From contig JAOBWK010000038.1 of assembly GCA_025463305.1 (NCBI GenBank), positions 1-61,338 on the forward strand: DNA of 61,338 nucleotides. Reading direction: 5' to 3'. Source of the DNA: Ilumatobacteraceae bacterium. GTDB taxonomy: Bacteria > Actinomycetota > Acidimicrobiia > Acidimicrobiales > Ilumatobacteraceae. Both the position numbers and the translations under genes were made by a program. The stretch's first letter is position 1; every line of letters begins with the position of its first letter. The notes under the pieces were generated by a model. The model did no database searches. It was not told the origin of the DNA and was given only the letters and a program-made list of their open reading frames with translations. This document shows positions 25,262 to 34,515 of the stretch, piece by piece.

Positions 25262-26509
25262 CTAGTCGACCGAGCGGGCGCCCGTTCGGGCGAGTGCAGC
25301 GTGGATGTCGATGACCTGGGGCCGGTACCGGGCGGGATCGCCGCCCTCGTGCTCCTCCCACAAGGTGTCGATCTGGGACAGCATCACGAGGGGATGGTGG
25401 TCGAGGCCGAGCCAGGGCAGCACGATCGGCGCGTAGGTCACCATGTCGTCGGGCCGCCCGGTCGCCCGCACCGTGACGTCGGCCGTCAGCGACCACGGGC
25501 CAGCGGGATCGTCGCCCGTCTCGACGAGCATGTTCGAACCCCAGAAGCCGTCGACCTTCGTGGCCGACAGCCATTGCTCGCCGATGCGCGTCGTCTGCAT
25601 CATGTTCTCGATCCAGAACCGGGACGAGATCGGTGTCGCCTCCGTTGCGCTGCTCGACCAGCCGGTCTCGGTGCGGTACTCGGGTGCCGCGGCGAGATCG
25701 CCTCGCGGAACCCGCGCCAGCCACATCGCGGTCGCGCTGTGCGGGCCGGCGATGTAGCCGCCCTCGCGGGCCAGGTTCTGCTGGAACGTGTTGCCGTAGA
25801 GGTAGCTGTACCCATCGGCATCGACGACGTTCCATCCGTAGATCGGGTGGACACCGGGCTCGACCGCTGGCTCGAACGAGGTCCGGGCGAGGCTCGTCGA
25901 GTCGTAGGTGGCCAGCCAGACGTCGACCGGGTGCACGCTGATGCCGTCCGTGGCGAGCAGCGTCGGTTCATCGCGGTGCATGTGGATCCAGAACACCTCG
26001 ATGTGGTCACCGGCGACGCTCGCTCCACCGGGCCAGTAGTAGTCCTCGAACGACGATCCGTTGCCCGGCTCGAACGACTCCGGCTCGGTCGTCGTCCCGC
26101 GCTGCACCAGAGTGAAGCAGTCGCCCTCCTGCACGAGCACGCTGGAGTTCACGTACTTCGCCGCGGCGAGCGTGGTCGCGTTGCCGGTGTAGTCGACGAA
26201 CGCGTCCTGCAACAGCCAGAGGTAACGGTCGCCGCCGAGGCTGAGGACTCGCGGCGAGTCGAACCCGAGCACGGGACCGATGCGCTGGCTGAAGAAGTCG
26301 TTCAGCCCCGCGGCGGTGCGGTCCCGGAGGCAGCCCGCGTTCGAGCCCACCAAGCCGTCCGCGAGCGAGAGCGACGTGCGGCTCGTCGCCGGCACGCGCA
26401 CCCCGTCGATCGGCGCATCGAACGCTCGGTCGACGCCGTGCACGACCGCGAGCATCGAGCATGCGCACACCAGCGTGAGCTGCAGCGCGCGGATGAGCAT
26501 CCGCCCCAT
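25262..26509 (-). CDS. Secreted protein of unknown function, probably beta-propeller
   Basis: A protein of 415 residues. The hydrophobic N-terminus (IRALQLTLVCACSMLAVVHG) is a signal peptide. The body has recurrent beta-strand phrases: GDRYLWLLQDAFVDYTG, DHIEVFWIHMHRD, DVWLATYDSTSLA, YSYLYGNTFQQN, TAMWLARVPRGDL, QWLSATKVDGFWG. This looks like a five-bladed propeller of the DUF4185/DUF5005 or glycosidase-like kind; the family call is uncertain. The ATG at 26509 is preceded by GGGGGG. Its stop lies 78 bases before the RHS start on the same strand, so the two are probably transcribed together. Confidence 0.72.
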   Translation of the reverse strand: MGRMLIRALQLTLVCACSMLAVVHGVDRAFDAPIDGVRVPATSRTSLSLADGLVGSNAGCLRDRTAAGLNDFFSQRIGPVLGFDSPRVLSLGGDRYLWLLQDAFVDYTGNATTLAAAKYVNSSVLVQEGDCFTLVQRGTTTEPESFEPGNGSSFEDYYWPGGASVAGDHIEVFWIHMHRDEPTLLATDGISVHPVDVWLATYDSTSLARTSFEPAVEPGVHPIYGWNVVDADGYSYLYGNTFQQNLAREGGYIAGPHSATAMWLARVPRGDLAAAPEYRTETGWSSSATEATPISSRFWIENMMQTTRIGEQWLSATKVDGFWGSNMLVETGDDPAGPWSLTADVTVRATGRPDDMVTYAPIVLPWLGLDHHPLVMLSQIDTLWEEHEGGDPARYRPQVIDIHAALARTGARSVD

Positions 26510-26768
26510 GATTTCCCCCCGGAAATGCGGTACCCGACTGTCCTCGGGCCCAACGCGGCAACCTACGCCCCGGCAGCGCGCGTGTCGAGAGAAACCCAAT
26601 TCCTGCCATCGGCGAGTGGAACCGGATGACCGGACGCGGGCCAAGGCTTCGCCATCGCTGCAGGGATCGCGACGTCTCCGGGGGGTGGCGCAGCTGCTGC
26701 GCCGCTCGGGCTCGACGGCATCGTCGTGCTGCTGTGGGGCACCGCGGCCGCTGGTGGCTCCGTCGTCG

Positions 26769-27458
26769 TCAGACGTCCGGTGCGGTCGCCGGGAGCAGCG
26801 TGTAGCCGACGCCGGTCCTCGTCAACAGTTGCGGCGCCCCCTCGTGCGCCTGGAGCTTCCGCCGCAACTGGCTGATGTGGAGGCGGAGCGTGTCCTGTGA
26901 CTGGTTGGCGGGCCAGACCGTCTCGAGGATCGTCTGATGGGCAACGACCTTGCCGGCGTTGCGCGCGAGCAGGACGAGCAGTTGGTACTCCTTCGGGGTG
27001 AGCTCCAGCGGCGTGCCGCCGACGGCCGCGACGTGTTGGCCCACGTCGATGACGAGGCCGGCGATGTGGAGCACGACATCGTCGATCAGTGATGCGATGG
27101 CGCGTCGATGCCGGAGCGCCACGCGGAGACGGGCGAACAGCTCGGGCATCGACAGCGGTGTCACGAGGTAGTCGTCGGCTCCAGCGTCCAGTGCACGGAC
27201 CTTGTGCTGTTCGTTCTGCTCCGAGCTGTAGGCGACGATCGGGTTGCCGACGCGTGAGCGGATCCGACGGCAGAGATCGATGCCGCGACGATCCCCGAGG
27301 TCGAGGCCGATCAACACGAGGTCGGGTCGGCGCCGTTCGAGTTGCTCGAGCGCGCCTCGCGCGTCGATCGCAGCGATGCACTCGTAGCCCTCGGTCGCGA
27401 GGTCGCGAGCGAGCACGCCGCGGACAGCCTCGTCGCGTTCGACGATGAGGATCGACAC
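26769..27458 (-). CDS. OmpR-family response regulator with a degenerate receiver
   Basis: A protein of 229 residues. The winged-helix DNA-binding domain (about 130-225) is intact: LELTPKEYQLLVLLARNAGKVV, TLRLHISQLRRKL, RTGVGYTLL. The receiver keeps the fold but not the chemistry. Where the paralogue at 28658 has IILDLGLPD, this has VLIGLDLGD, putting Gly51 at the phosphoacceptor. The acidic pair is ER (residues 7-8), and the switch Lys is Thr100 in YLVTPLSM. It should act without phosphorylation. GTG 27458 follows GGTGG by six bases. It is divergent from a KdpD-like kinase. Confidence 0.87.
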   Translation of the reverse strand: MSILIVERDEAVRGVLARDLATEGYECIAAIDARGALEQLERRRPDLVLIGLDLGDRRGIDLCRRIRSRVGNPIVAYSSEQNEQHKVRALDAGADDYLVTPLSMPELFARLRVALRHRRAIASLIDDVVLHIAGLVIDVGQHVAAVGGTPLELTPKEYQLLVLLARNAGKVVAHQTILETVWPANQSQDTLRLHISQLRRKLQAHEGAPQLLTRTGVGYTLLPATAPDV

Positions 27459-27531
27459 GGTGCCCACCCCCTGGATGTTGGCAGAGTCGCGACGAGCGAG
27501 CAGTGACGTTCGTAGTGGGACAAGATGCGGG

Positions 27532-28680
27532 ATGGCCTTGTCGAGGGAACCACGTGCCGTCGTCGGCTCTGGGGTGGGCCTGGCTTCGGTCGCCCTCATC
27601 TGTGCCCTCCTCGGTGGCGTGCACGATGGCTTGTCGCTCGCGACTCCGGCGCTGCTCCTCGTCGTTCCGGTGTTGCTCGCGGCGGTCCTCGGCGGCCTGT
27701 GGCCGTCCGTGCTGACGGGTTTCGCCGCTGCGGTGGCGTTCAACATCGTCTTCATCCCGCCGGTCTTCACGCTCCAGATCCGGCATCCCGAGGACGTGAT
27801 CGCCTTCGTCGTCTTCGCGGGCGTGGCGGGTGTGGCCGGCACCTTGGTCAACCGTGAGTCGTCACGACGCCTGCACGCAGAACGTGCCGCCACGGAGATC
27901 GCCGCGATGCACACCGCACTCGTCGATCTCACAGCGGAGCGCGAAGTGCTGGCCGTCGAGGCGCAGAAGGTGGCACTGCTGGAGGCGATCGATCGGCAGC
28001 GATCGATCCTGCTGCGATCCGTGTCGCACGACCTCCGGACCCCGTTGATGACGATCAGCGCCGTCACCACTGACCTGCGCTCGGGCGACGTGTACGTCGC
28101 AGCGACCCGCAACGATCTGCTCGATCTGGTGATCGCCGAGGCGGAGCGGCTCGATCGTCTCGTCGCGAACCTGCTCAGCATGAGTCGGATCGAGGCGGGG
28201 GTCCTGCAACCTCATCTCGACCTGGTGGACACCGGCGAGGTGATCGACACGAGCGTGCGGCGGCTGCGCCGGCTGCTCGGCGCGTCGCATGTGGAGCTCG
28301 AGGTCGAGCCCGACCTCCCGCTGGTGTGGGCGGATCAGGTGCTGCTCGATCAGGTGCTGACCAACCTGCTCGAGAACGCGGTGCGCCACGGTGGGGATCA
28401 CATCACGATCTCGGCGGCGACGGAGGTCGTCGGCGATGGCCCGGAGCTCGTGAGGATCTCGGTCGCCGACGACGGCGCCGGCCTCGACCCTGCGCTGCGC
28501 GATCGTGTGTTCGAACCGTGGAGCTCGTCGGTCGAAGGGTCGACGACCGGTCTGGGACTTGCCATCTGCCGATCGATCGTGGAGTGCCACGGGGGTAACA
28601 TCGAGGTTCATGACGATGCAGGTCGCGGAACACGCTTCACCTTCGCTCTCGCTGCCCATGACGGCGAGGACGAGACCTGA
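27532..28680 (+). CDS. KdpD-like membrane sensor histidine kinase (no N-terminal KdpD domain)
   Basis: A kinase of 382 residues. Three or four membrane helices of the DUF4118 type (ALICALLGGVHDGL to IAFVVFAGVAGVAG) are followed by a coiled linker, a HisKA domain with the phosphoacceptor in SVSHDLRTPLMTISAV, and a HATPase domain (LTNLLENAVRHGG, VADDGAGLDP, GLGLAICRSIVECHGG). KdpD proteins carry a large cytosolic N-terminal domain and USP domain, both absent here. The stimulus is unknown; potassium or turgor is only suggested by the family. The end overlaps the next regulator gene by 23 bases. No kdpFABC genes are in the window. Confidence 0.88.
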   Translation: MALSREPRAVVGSGVGLASVALICALLGGVHDGLSLATPALLLVVPVLLAAVLGGLWPSVLTGFAAAVAFNIVFIPPVFTLQIRHPEDVIAFVVFAGVAGVAGTLVNRESSRRLHAERAATEIAAMHTALVDLTAEREVLAVEAQKVALLEAIDRQRSILLRSVSHDLRTPLMTISAVTTDLRSGDVYVAATRNDLLDLVIAEAERLDRLVANLLSMSRIEAGVLQPHLDLVDTGEVIDTSVRRLRRLLGASHVELEVEPDLPLVWADQVLLDQVLTNLLENAVRHGGDHITISAATEVVGDGPELVRISVADDGAGLDPALRDRVFEPWSSSVEGSTTGLGLAICRSIVECHGGNIEVHDDAGRGTRFTFALAAHDGEDET

Positions 28681-29374
28681 TGCACCGCTGATCCTGCTCA
28701 TCGAGGACGAGCCGGCGCCGATGCAGGTGATGACGGCGAGCCTCGCGGCGCGTCACTACGAGGTCCGAGGGGTGACCAACGGAGCCGAGGCGTTGGAGTG
28801 CGTCGCGGTGAGCGAGCCCGACGTGATCATCCTCGACCTCGGCCTCCCCGATGTGGACGGCATCGACCTGTGCCGACACCTCCGGTTGCGCGTCAAGTCG
28901 CCGATCATCGTCGTGACGGCCGACGGCAACCAGTCGCGCATGGTGCAGGCACTCGACGAGGGTGCGGATGATTACGTGACCAAGCCGTTCTCCATGCCGG
29001 AGCTCCTGGCGCGCGTCCGTGTCGCCCTGCGCCACCGGGCGTTGCTCTCGGTCGTGGCCGACGATCCCGTGATCCAGCTCGGTGCCCTCACCGTCGACAT
29101 CGGTGGACATGTCGCCGCGCTCGACGGACGGCTGCTCGACCTGCCGCCGAAGCAGTTCCGCCTCCTGGCGGTGCTGGTTCGCAACCCGGGTCGGATGCAC
29201 ACCCATCGGAGCCTCGTCCACCAGATGTGGGGTCCGGAGAACGAAGAGCCCGCGTCGCACGCCCTGCGCGTGCTCGTCAGCAAGCTGCGCGCGTCGCTCG
29301 GTGACGGCGTCGGCGTGCCGAGGATCATCACCGAGCCGCGCGTGGGTTACCGGTTGGTCCTCGGCGACGACTGA
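28658..29374 (+). CDS. OmpR-family (KdpE-like) response regulator
   Basis: From ATG 28658 the protein has 238 residues. The receiver is complete: LIEDEPAP, phospho-Asp in VIILDLGLPDVDG, Thr in IIVVTADG, Lys in YVTKPFSMPELLARV. The winged helix follows with LPPKQFRLLAVLVRNPGRMH, HALRVLVSKLRASL and EPRVGYRLVL. It is co-translated with the KdpD-like kinase (23-base overlap) and is its obvious partner. An earlier ATG at 28610 is possible but adds residues before the first strand. The degenerate regulator on the other side of the kinase is similar in sequence. Confidence 0.88.
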   Translation: MTARTRPDAPLILLIEDEPAPMQVMTASLAARHYEVRGVTNGAEALECVAVSEPDVIILDLGLPDVDGIDLCRHLRLRVKSPIIVVTADGNQSRMVQALDEGADDYVTKPFSMPELLARVRVALRHRALLSVVADDPVIQLGALTVDIGGHVAALDGRLLDLPPKQFRLLAVLVRNPGRMHTHRSLVHQMWGPENEEPASHALRVLVSKLRASLGDGVGVPRIITEPRVGYRLVLGDD

Positions 29375-29392
29375 GCGCCGCGTCGGCCGGCG

Positions 29393-30604
29393 TCACGCCG
29401 TCTCGAAGTACCGGCGACGCTCCCAGTCGGTGACGTGCTGGCGGTACTCGGCCGACTCTGTCCGCCGGCCGACCAGGAGGCGCTCGACGAGGCCGTCGTC
29501 GAAGGCGTCCAGCAAGACGTCGTCGGCCAGGAAGCAGTCGAGCGCGTCGTCGAGCGTGCGGGGGAGCGGTTCGAACCGAGCGGACTCGCCCGTTGCGTCG
29601 AAGCCGCCGATGCTCTCGTCATCCGGCCGGGGTGGCTCCTCGTCGTTGACGACGCCGTCGGCGCCGGTGATCAACAGCCCGGCGATGCACAGGTAGGGGT
29701 TCGTCGACGGATCGGCACCACGGAACTCGATCCCCTTGGGCGACACCCGGATCAGCGACCCGCGATGGCGATGGCTCCACATCGCGGATGCGGGTGCCTC
29801 CCCGCTGGCGTGCAACCGCTTGTAGGAGTTGACCGTCGGCGAGGCGAGCGCGCAGAGCGCGCCCGCATGTCGGAGCTGGCCACCGAGGAAGCTCCGCCCG
29901 ATCGCGGTGAGGTCCCCGGCCGCATCGACCAGCGGTCGATCGGTCTGCTGATGCAGGTGCAACCCGGAGCCTGGTTCGCCGTCGAACGGACGAGCCATGA
30001 ACGTCACCTGCAGGCCGTGATGCTCGGACGACTCGCGAACGAGTTGCTTGGCGAGCATCAGCGCGTCGGCGAGCTGCATCGCTCCGAGTGGCGCGATGTC
30101 GATCTCGTACTGGCCCGGCCCGGCTTCGTGATGGACCGACTGCACCTGCACACCGTGCGCGGCCAGCTGGTCGGCGGCGTGCCTGACGGTGGTGAGACCA
30201 ACGCCTTCCACGCCGCCGAAGTAGAAGCTCTGGTCGGCAGGGATGCCAGCCGAGTCGACGAGGTAGAACTCCAGCTCGGCCATCGCCCGCCACCGCGGGA
30301 CGACCTCCTCGACGCGATCCACTGCGAGGCGCAGGCAGGTCCGCGGGTCGCCGGCCCACGGTGTGCCATCGGTCGTCAACACCTGCCCGATCGCGCGCCC
30401 GACCCCGTCGGTTGCGACGAGCGTCTCCGGCACTGGACGAAGCAGCATGTCCGACTCGAAGATGCGCGCCCGACCCTCGAGGGCCGATCCGTCGAAGATG
30501 ATGCCGTTTGCAACCGCATCGGCCCAGCGCGCCCCGGGGACGTGCAGCGAGTTGAGCGTGCCGAAGACGTCGATGAACGACACCCGGATCCACGAGGCCT
30601 GCAT
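29393..30604 (-). CDS. Glutamine synthetase-family ligase (type I-like, short)
   Basis: A protein of 403 residues. A short beta-grasp front (WIRVSFIDVFGTLNSLHVPG) leads to the catalytic domain: ESDMLLRPVPET, MAELEFYLVD, SVHHEAGPGQYEIDIAPLG, GSGLHLHQQ, SPTVNSYKRL, and IEFRGADPSTNPYLCIAGLL. The glutamate-metal ligands and the catalytic His/Arg positions are kept. True GlnA is about 470 residues, and members of this size often join glutamate to amines or amino compounds. The product is not proven. The gene is the last of a five-gene operon. GTG 30613 overlaps the kinase stop (GTGA) and is an alternative start three codons earlier. Confidence 0.85.
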   Translation of the reverse strand: MQASWIRVSFIDVFGTLNSLHVPGARWADAVANGIIFDGSALEGRARIFESDMLLRPVPETLVATDGVGRAIGQVLTTDGTPWAGDPRTCLRLAVDRVEEVVPRWRAMAELEFYLVDSAGIPADQSFYFGGVEGVGLTTVRHAADQLAAHGVQVQSVHHEAGPGQYEIDIAPLGAMQLADALMLAKQLVRESSEHHGLQVTFMARPFDGEPGSGLHLHQQTDRPLVDAAGDLTAIGRSFLGGQLRHAGALCALASPTVNSYKRLHASGEAPASAMWSHRHRGSLIRVSPKGIEFRGADPSTNPYLCIAGLLITGADGVVNDEEPPRPDDESIGGFDATGESARFEPLPRTLDDALDCFLADDVLLDAFDDGLVERLLVGRRTESAEYRQHVTDWERRRYFETA

Positions 30605-30609
30605 CGCGC

Positions 30610-31601
<992 letters not shown>

Positions 31602-31602
<1 letters not shown>

Positions 31603-32489
31603 CAGCCGAACCTGCGAAATGGCCAGCGCCGGTCCGAACCCACGTTGCCCGGGAGCGGCGCGACCAGTTGGACCACCACGGCGGTGACGTTATCAGCGCA
31701 GTTCCTGTCGATCGCCCGACGGATCAACGCGGCTGCCACGCGTGCCGCGGCGCACGCGTCGTCCTGCATCGCTGCGACGGCGTCCGTGAGCTCACCATTG
31801 CTCGTCTCGTCCCACAGGCCGTCGGTGCACAGGATGAAGGCATCGCCGACCTCCAGCGGCTCGCGGACGACCTCGAGCTGGACCATCGGCGTCGCGCCGA
31901 GCGAACGGGTGAGCTGGCTTCGACCCGGGTGTCGCGCGGCCTGCTGCGCGTCGATCAGCTTCATCCGCAGCATCTCCCCGGCGCGGGAATGGTCGGAGGT
32001 CAGCTGCATGCACGAGTCGTTGCGGATCCGATAGATCCGGCTGTCGCCGACGTGCACGACGATCGCCTCGAGTGATGTGAGGGTGAGCATGCTCAACGTG
32101 GTGCCCATCCCTCGCCGACCCGGCTGGGCGGCGCCTTCGAGGACTGCGCTGTTGGCGGCGCGGGCGGCGGCGCGCAGCGCTCGCGCCGCATCCGGGGTGG
32201 CCGACCGTCGCCAGTTCGACAGGCCGGTGTCGATCGCAAGGCGACTCGCGATCTCGCCGGCAGCATGACCGCCGAGGCCGTCGGCGACGGCGAACCACGG
32301 GCCGCGGTTCGCTCCGTCGTCGTCGGCGTCCGCAGTCCATGCTCCAGCGCAGTCCTCGTTGTGATCGCGGTTGGGTCCAGCCTCCGAGCACAGGCCCCAC
32401 ACCAGATGTGGGGTCCGGCCGCCGGCGAGCTGACGACCGTTGCCGACCGATTCGGGCGATCCGTCCGACGGGCGTTCTCCGGGCGTCAT
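31602..32489 (-). CDS. PP2C-family Ser/Thr protein phosphatase
   Basis: A protein of 295 residues with all PP2C motifs: NRDHNEDCAGAW, WFAVADGLGGHAAGE, RRGMGTTLSML, VVHVGDSRIYRIR, LTSDHSRAGE, FILCTDGLWDET and CADNVTAVVVQL. The metal-binding aspartates are in place. The first 28 residues are polar and variable. There is no membrane helix. It should reverse the action of the adjoining kinase. Its ATG lies ten bases after the stop of a small membrane protein gene, and its stop overlaps the kinase start. Confidence 0.92.
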
Positions 32490-32499
32490 CTTCCAGCCG

Positions 32500-32736
32500 C
32501 TACTTCGACTGACGGATGAACGCGACCAGCCCGCCGCGGACGAACAGCCCGCCGACCCCGATCGCCACGGCGCCGACGACGTACCGCCAGTCCGCGGAGA
32601 ACGTCGACATGATGAGGATCCCGACGACGATCCACATCAGCCCGGTGAGGATCGGGACCATCGGGACAGGCGGACGACGTCCGACCTGACCGGGCTGTTC
32701 GACATCGACGCGACGACCCACTCCGAACCCGCTCAC
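32500..32736 (-). CDS. Small two-helix membrane protein
   Basis: A protein of 78 residues. A basic, Gly/Pro-rich start (about 30 residues) precedes two membrane helices (VPILTGLMWIVVGILIM and YVVGAVAIGVGGLFVRGG) and ends VAFIRQSK. The GTG at 32736 overlaps the permease stop as GTGA, which decides the start. I do not recognise the family. Its place between the permease and the phosphatase/kinase pair makes it a candidate accessory or regulatory subunit; this is inference. Confidence 0.7.
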   Translation of the reverse strand: MSGFGVGRRVDVEQPGQVGRRPPVPMVPILTGLMWIVVGILIMSTFSADWRYVVGAVAIGVGGLFVRGGLVAFIRQSK

Positions 32737-34304
32737 ACGCTGCTCAATGCGGCTTCTCGTTGCGGCAGGGTCGCGTCGACGAGCTTGGTGTTCCGCATCT
32801 TCGGGTTGACAGCGACCCAGACCACGCCGAGGACGATCCACACACCAACGCCCGCGAGCGCCTTGAGCGCATCGTCAGCCGCTGCGCCGCCCGCCTTGAA
32901 CGCCAGGTAGACGACGCCGAGGAGCTCGGCCAGGTTCATCAGGGCACCCAACCCGGGGATGGCGTAGTGCTTGACGACGTGCTTGTCGTGACGGCTGGCG
33001 AAGGCGATGATCGCGATCACGCAGGTGAGGCCGTAGACGAGGAACGTACCGGTGTTGGAGGCCAGGGTGATCTGGGTGATGTTGTCGACCTGCTTGGGCT
33101 GCACGCCGTAGATGCCGAAGACGATCGTGACGCCGACGAGGATCCAGATCCCGCTGTGCGGGGTGGCGTGCTTGCCGTGCAGGAGACCGAGCACCGACGG
33201 CATCTCCTTGTCACGTGACATCGCGTACGTGACTCTCACGCCGGCGTTCAGGCACGCCAGCGTGGTGCCGATGAGGGCGAGGAGCACGGTGACCGCGACG
33301 ATGAGCGACACGGTCTGACCGGTGCCCCCGAGCGACTCGTTGCCGATGTTGCGCAGCATGGTCCCGATCGGCGCCGGATCGAGCGCAGCGGCGGAGTAGC
33401 CGGTCAGCGCCGTCCCGTCCGCGCCGGTGGAGCTGATGGTGGCAGCGCCGACGGCGAGGTTCGCGGCGAAGTACTGGAACAGGTAGCAGAAGCCGCCCTG
33501 GATCAGCAGCGAGATGAGCACGCCGCGGCGGATGTCCTTCTCCGGGTTCTTCGCCTCCGCGCCGAGCGCCGTGATCGACTCGAATCCGACGAGCAGCAGG
33601 ATCGCGATCGTCGACTGGTACAGGACGTGCATGAAGCTGTGCGGGATCACGACCTTGCCGGCGTTGGCGAGCTCGAATGCCTTCGTGCCGTGGCCCATCC
33701 GGTAGACGATGAACACCACGCTGACCGCGATCAACGAGATGATCTGGATGACGTTGATCGCGATGGCGGTCAAGGTCGAGCCGGCGATGCCTCGATAGGC
33801 GATGTAGCCGACCAGCACCGAGAACACGATGACCACCAGCGACAACGGCACGTAGGTGAGGCTGTGGTGCGCTGCTGTTGCGTAGATGTAGCCGAACAGG
33901 GTGGCCGTGAACGCCACCATGATGCCGGGGTAGATCCAGTAGTAGAGGTGGCTGATCCAACCGACGGTCAGCTTGGCGAAGCGGGCGAACTTGCGGTGGG
34001 CGGCCTTGCTCTTGTCGAGCAGCGCGGCCTCGGCGAAGTAGTAGCTCGATCCGGCTCCGGCGTCGGGATAGATGCGCGCCAGTTCGCTGTAGCTGTATGC
34101 AGTGAGCAGGGCCAGGACGAGCGCGAACACCAGGCCCGTCCACATGTCGGAGGCGGTGGACTTGCCGTCGACGGCCTGTGATGCCTGCAGCTGAAAGGTG
34201 GTCCAGAGGAACGCTCCCGGCGCGATCAGCGCCATCGCGTTCACGGTCACGCCCGTCAGCGTCAGGCTTCGCCGCATCTCCCCGGCCTGCGTGGTCTGTG
34301 TCAC
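32733..34304 (-). CDS. APC-superfamily amino acid/polyamine permease
   Basis: A protein of 523 residues with about twelve membrane helices. The first-helix motif is LTLTGVTVNAMALIAPGAFLW, followed by DAGAGSSYYFAEAAL, GFESITALGAEAKNPEKDI and TYAMSRDKEMPSVL. These are typical of APC amino acid transporters, where the unwound helix 1 and GFE of helix 6 bind substrate. The exact substrate is unknown. The GTG at 34304 has AAGGG seven bases upstream. It is the first gene of the permease / small protein / PP2C / kinase / ligase operon and is divergent from the KimA-like gene. Confidence 0.9.
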   Translation of the reverse strand: MTQTTQAGEMRRSLTLTGVTVNAMALIAPGAFLWTTFQLQASQAVDGKSTASDMWTGLVFALVLALLTAYSYSELARIYPDAGAGSSYYFAEAALLDKSKAAHRKFARFAKLTVGWISHLYYWIYPGIMVAFTATLFGYIYATAAHHSLTYVPLSLVVIVFSVLVGYIAYRGIAGSTLTAIAINVIQIISLIAVSVVFIVYRMGHGTKAFELANAGKVVIPHSFMHVLYQSTIAILLLVGFESITALGAEAKNPEKDIRRGVLISLLIQGGFCYLFQYFAANLAVGAATISSTGADGTALTGYSAAALDPAPIGTMLRNIGNESLGGTGQTVSLIVAVTVLLALIGTTLACLNAGVRVTYAMSRDKEMPSVLGLLHGKHATPHSGIWILVGVTIVFGIYGVQPKQVDNITQITLASNTGTFLVYGLTCVIAIIAFASRHDKHVVKHYAIPGLGALMNLAELLGVVYLAFKAGGAAADDALKALAGVGVWIVLGVVWVAVNPKMRNTKLVDATLPQREAALSSV

Positions 34305-34515
34305 GTCACTTCCCTTCTTCGTGGTGGTCGGTCGCTCCGGCACACGCCACGCTGCGTGGTTCAGATCATGAGGAAGGTATGAGGTTTTAGTTTCTGACAA
34401 TGGACGTGCAGATGAACGGAGCATGACGAACACGCGCGTCGCGGGTCCTCAGATCGTGAAATCATCGTGAAGAACCGCGGGCCGATCGTGGGGAGATGCT
34501 GAACTTGGCTGCGCT
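34305..34515. promoter_or_regulatory. Divergent promoter region of the permease operon and KimA-like gene
   Basis: 211 bases without a gene. The stretch 34370-34405 is unusually AT-rich for this genome (ggtatgaggttttagtttct within it) and is the likely promoter core. I looked for a c-di-AMP (ydaO-type) riboswitch ahead of the KimA-like gene; no clear one can be asserted in the short leader. Confidence 0.4.

Noticed and set aside
26687..26703. A hairpin ggcgcag-ctg-ctgcgcc downstream of the degenerate regulator, as a terminator.
   Set aside because: The stem is perfect but short and lacks a U-run. Such GC stems occur by chance here, so it was not listed as a feature.
34305..34515. A ydaO/c-di-AMP riboswitch ahead of the KimA-like gene.
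   Set aside because: The leader is short and none of the conserved riboswitch segments could be recognised; the idea rests only on Bacillus kimA.
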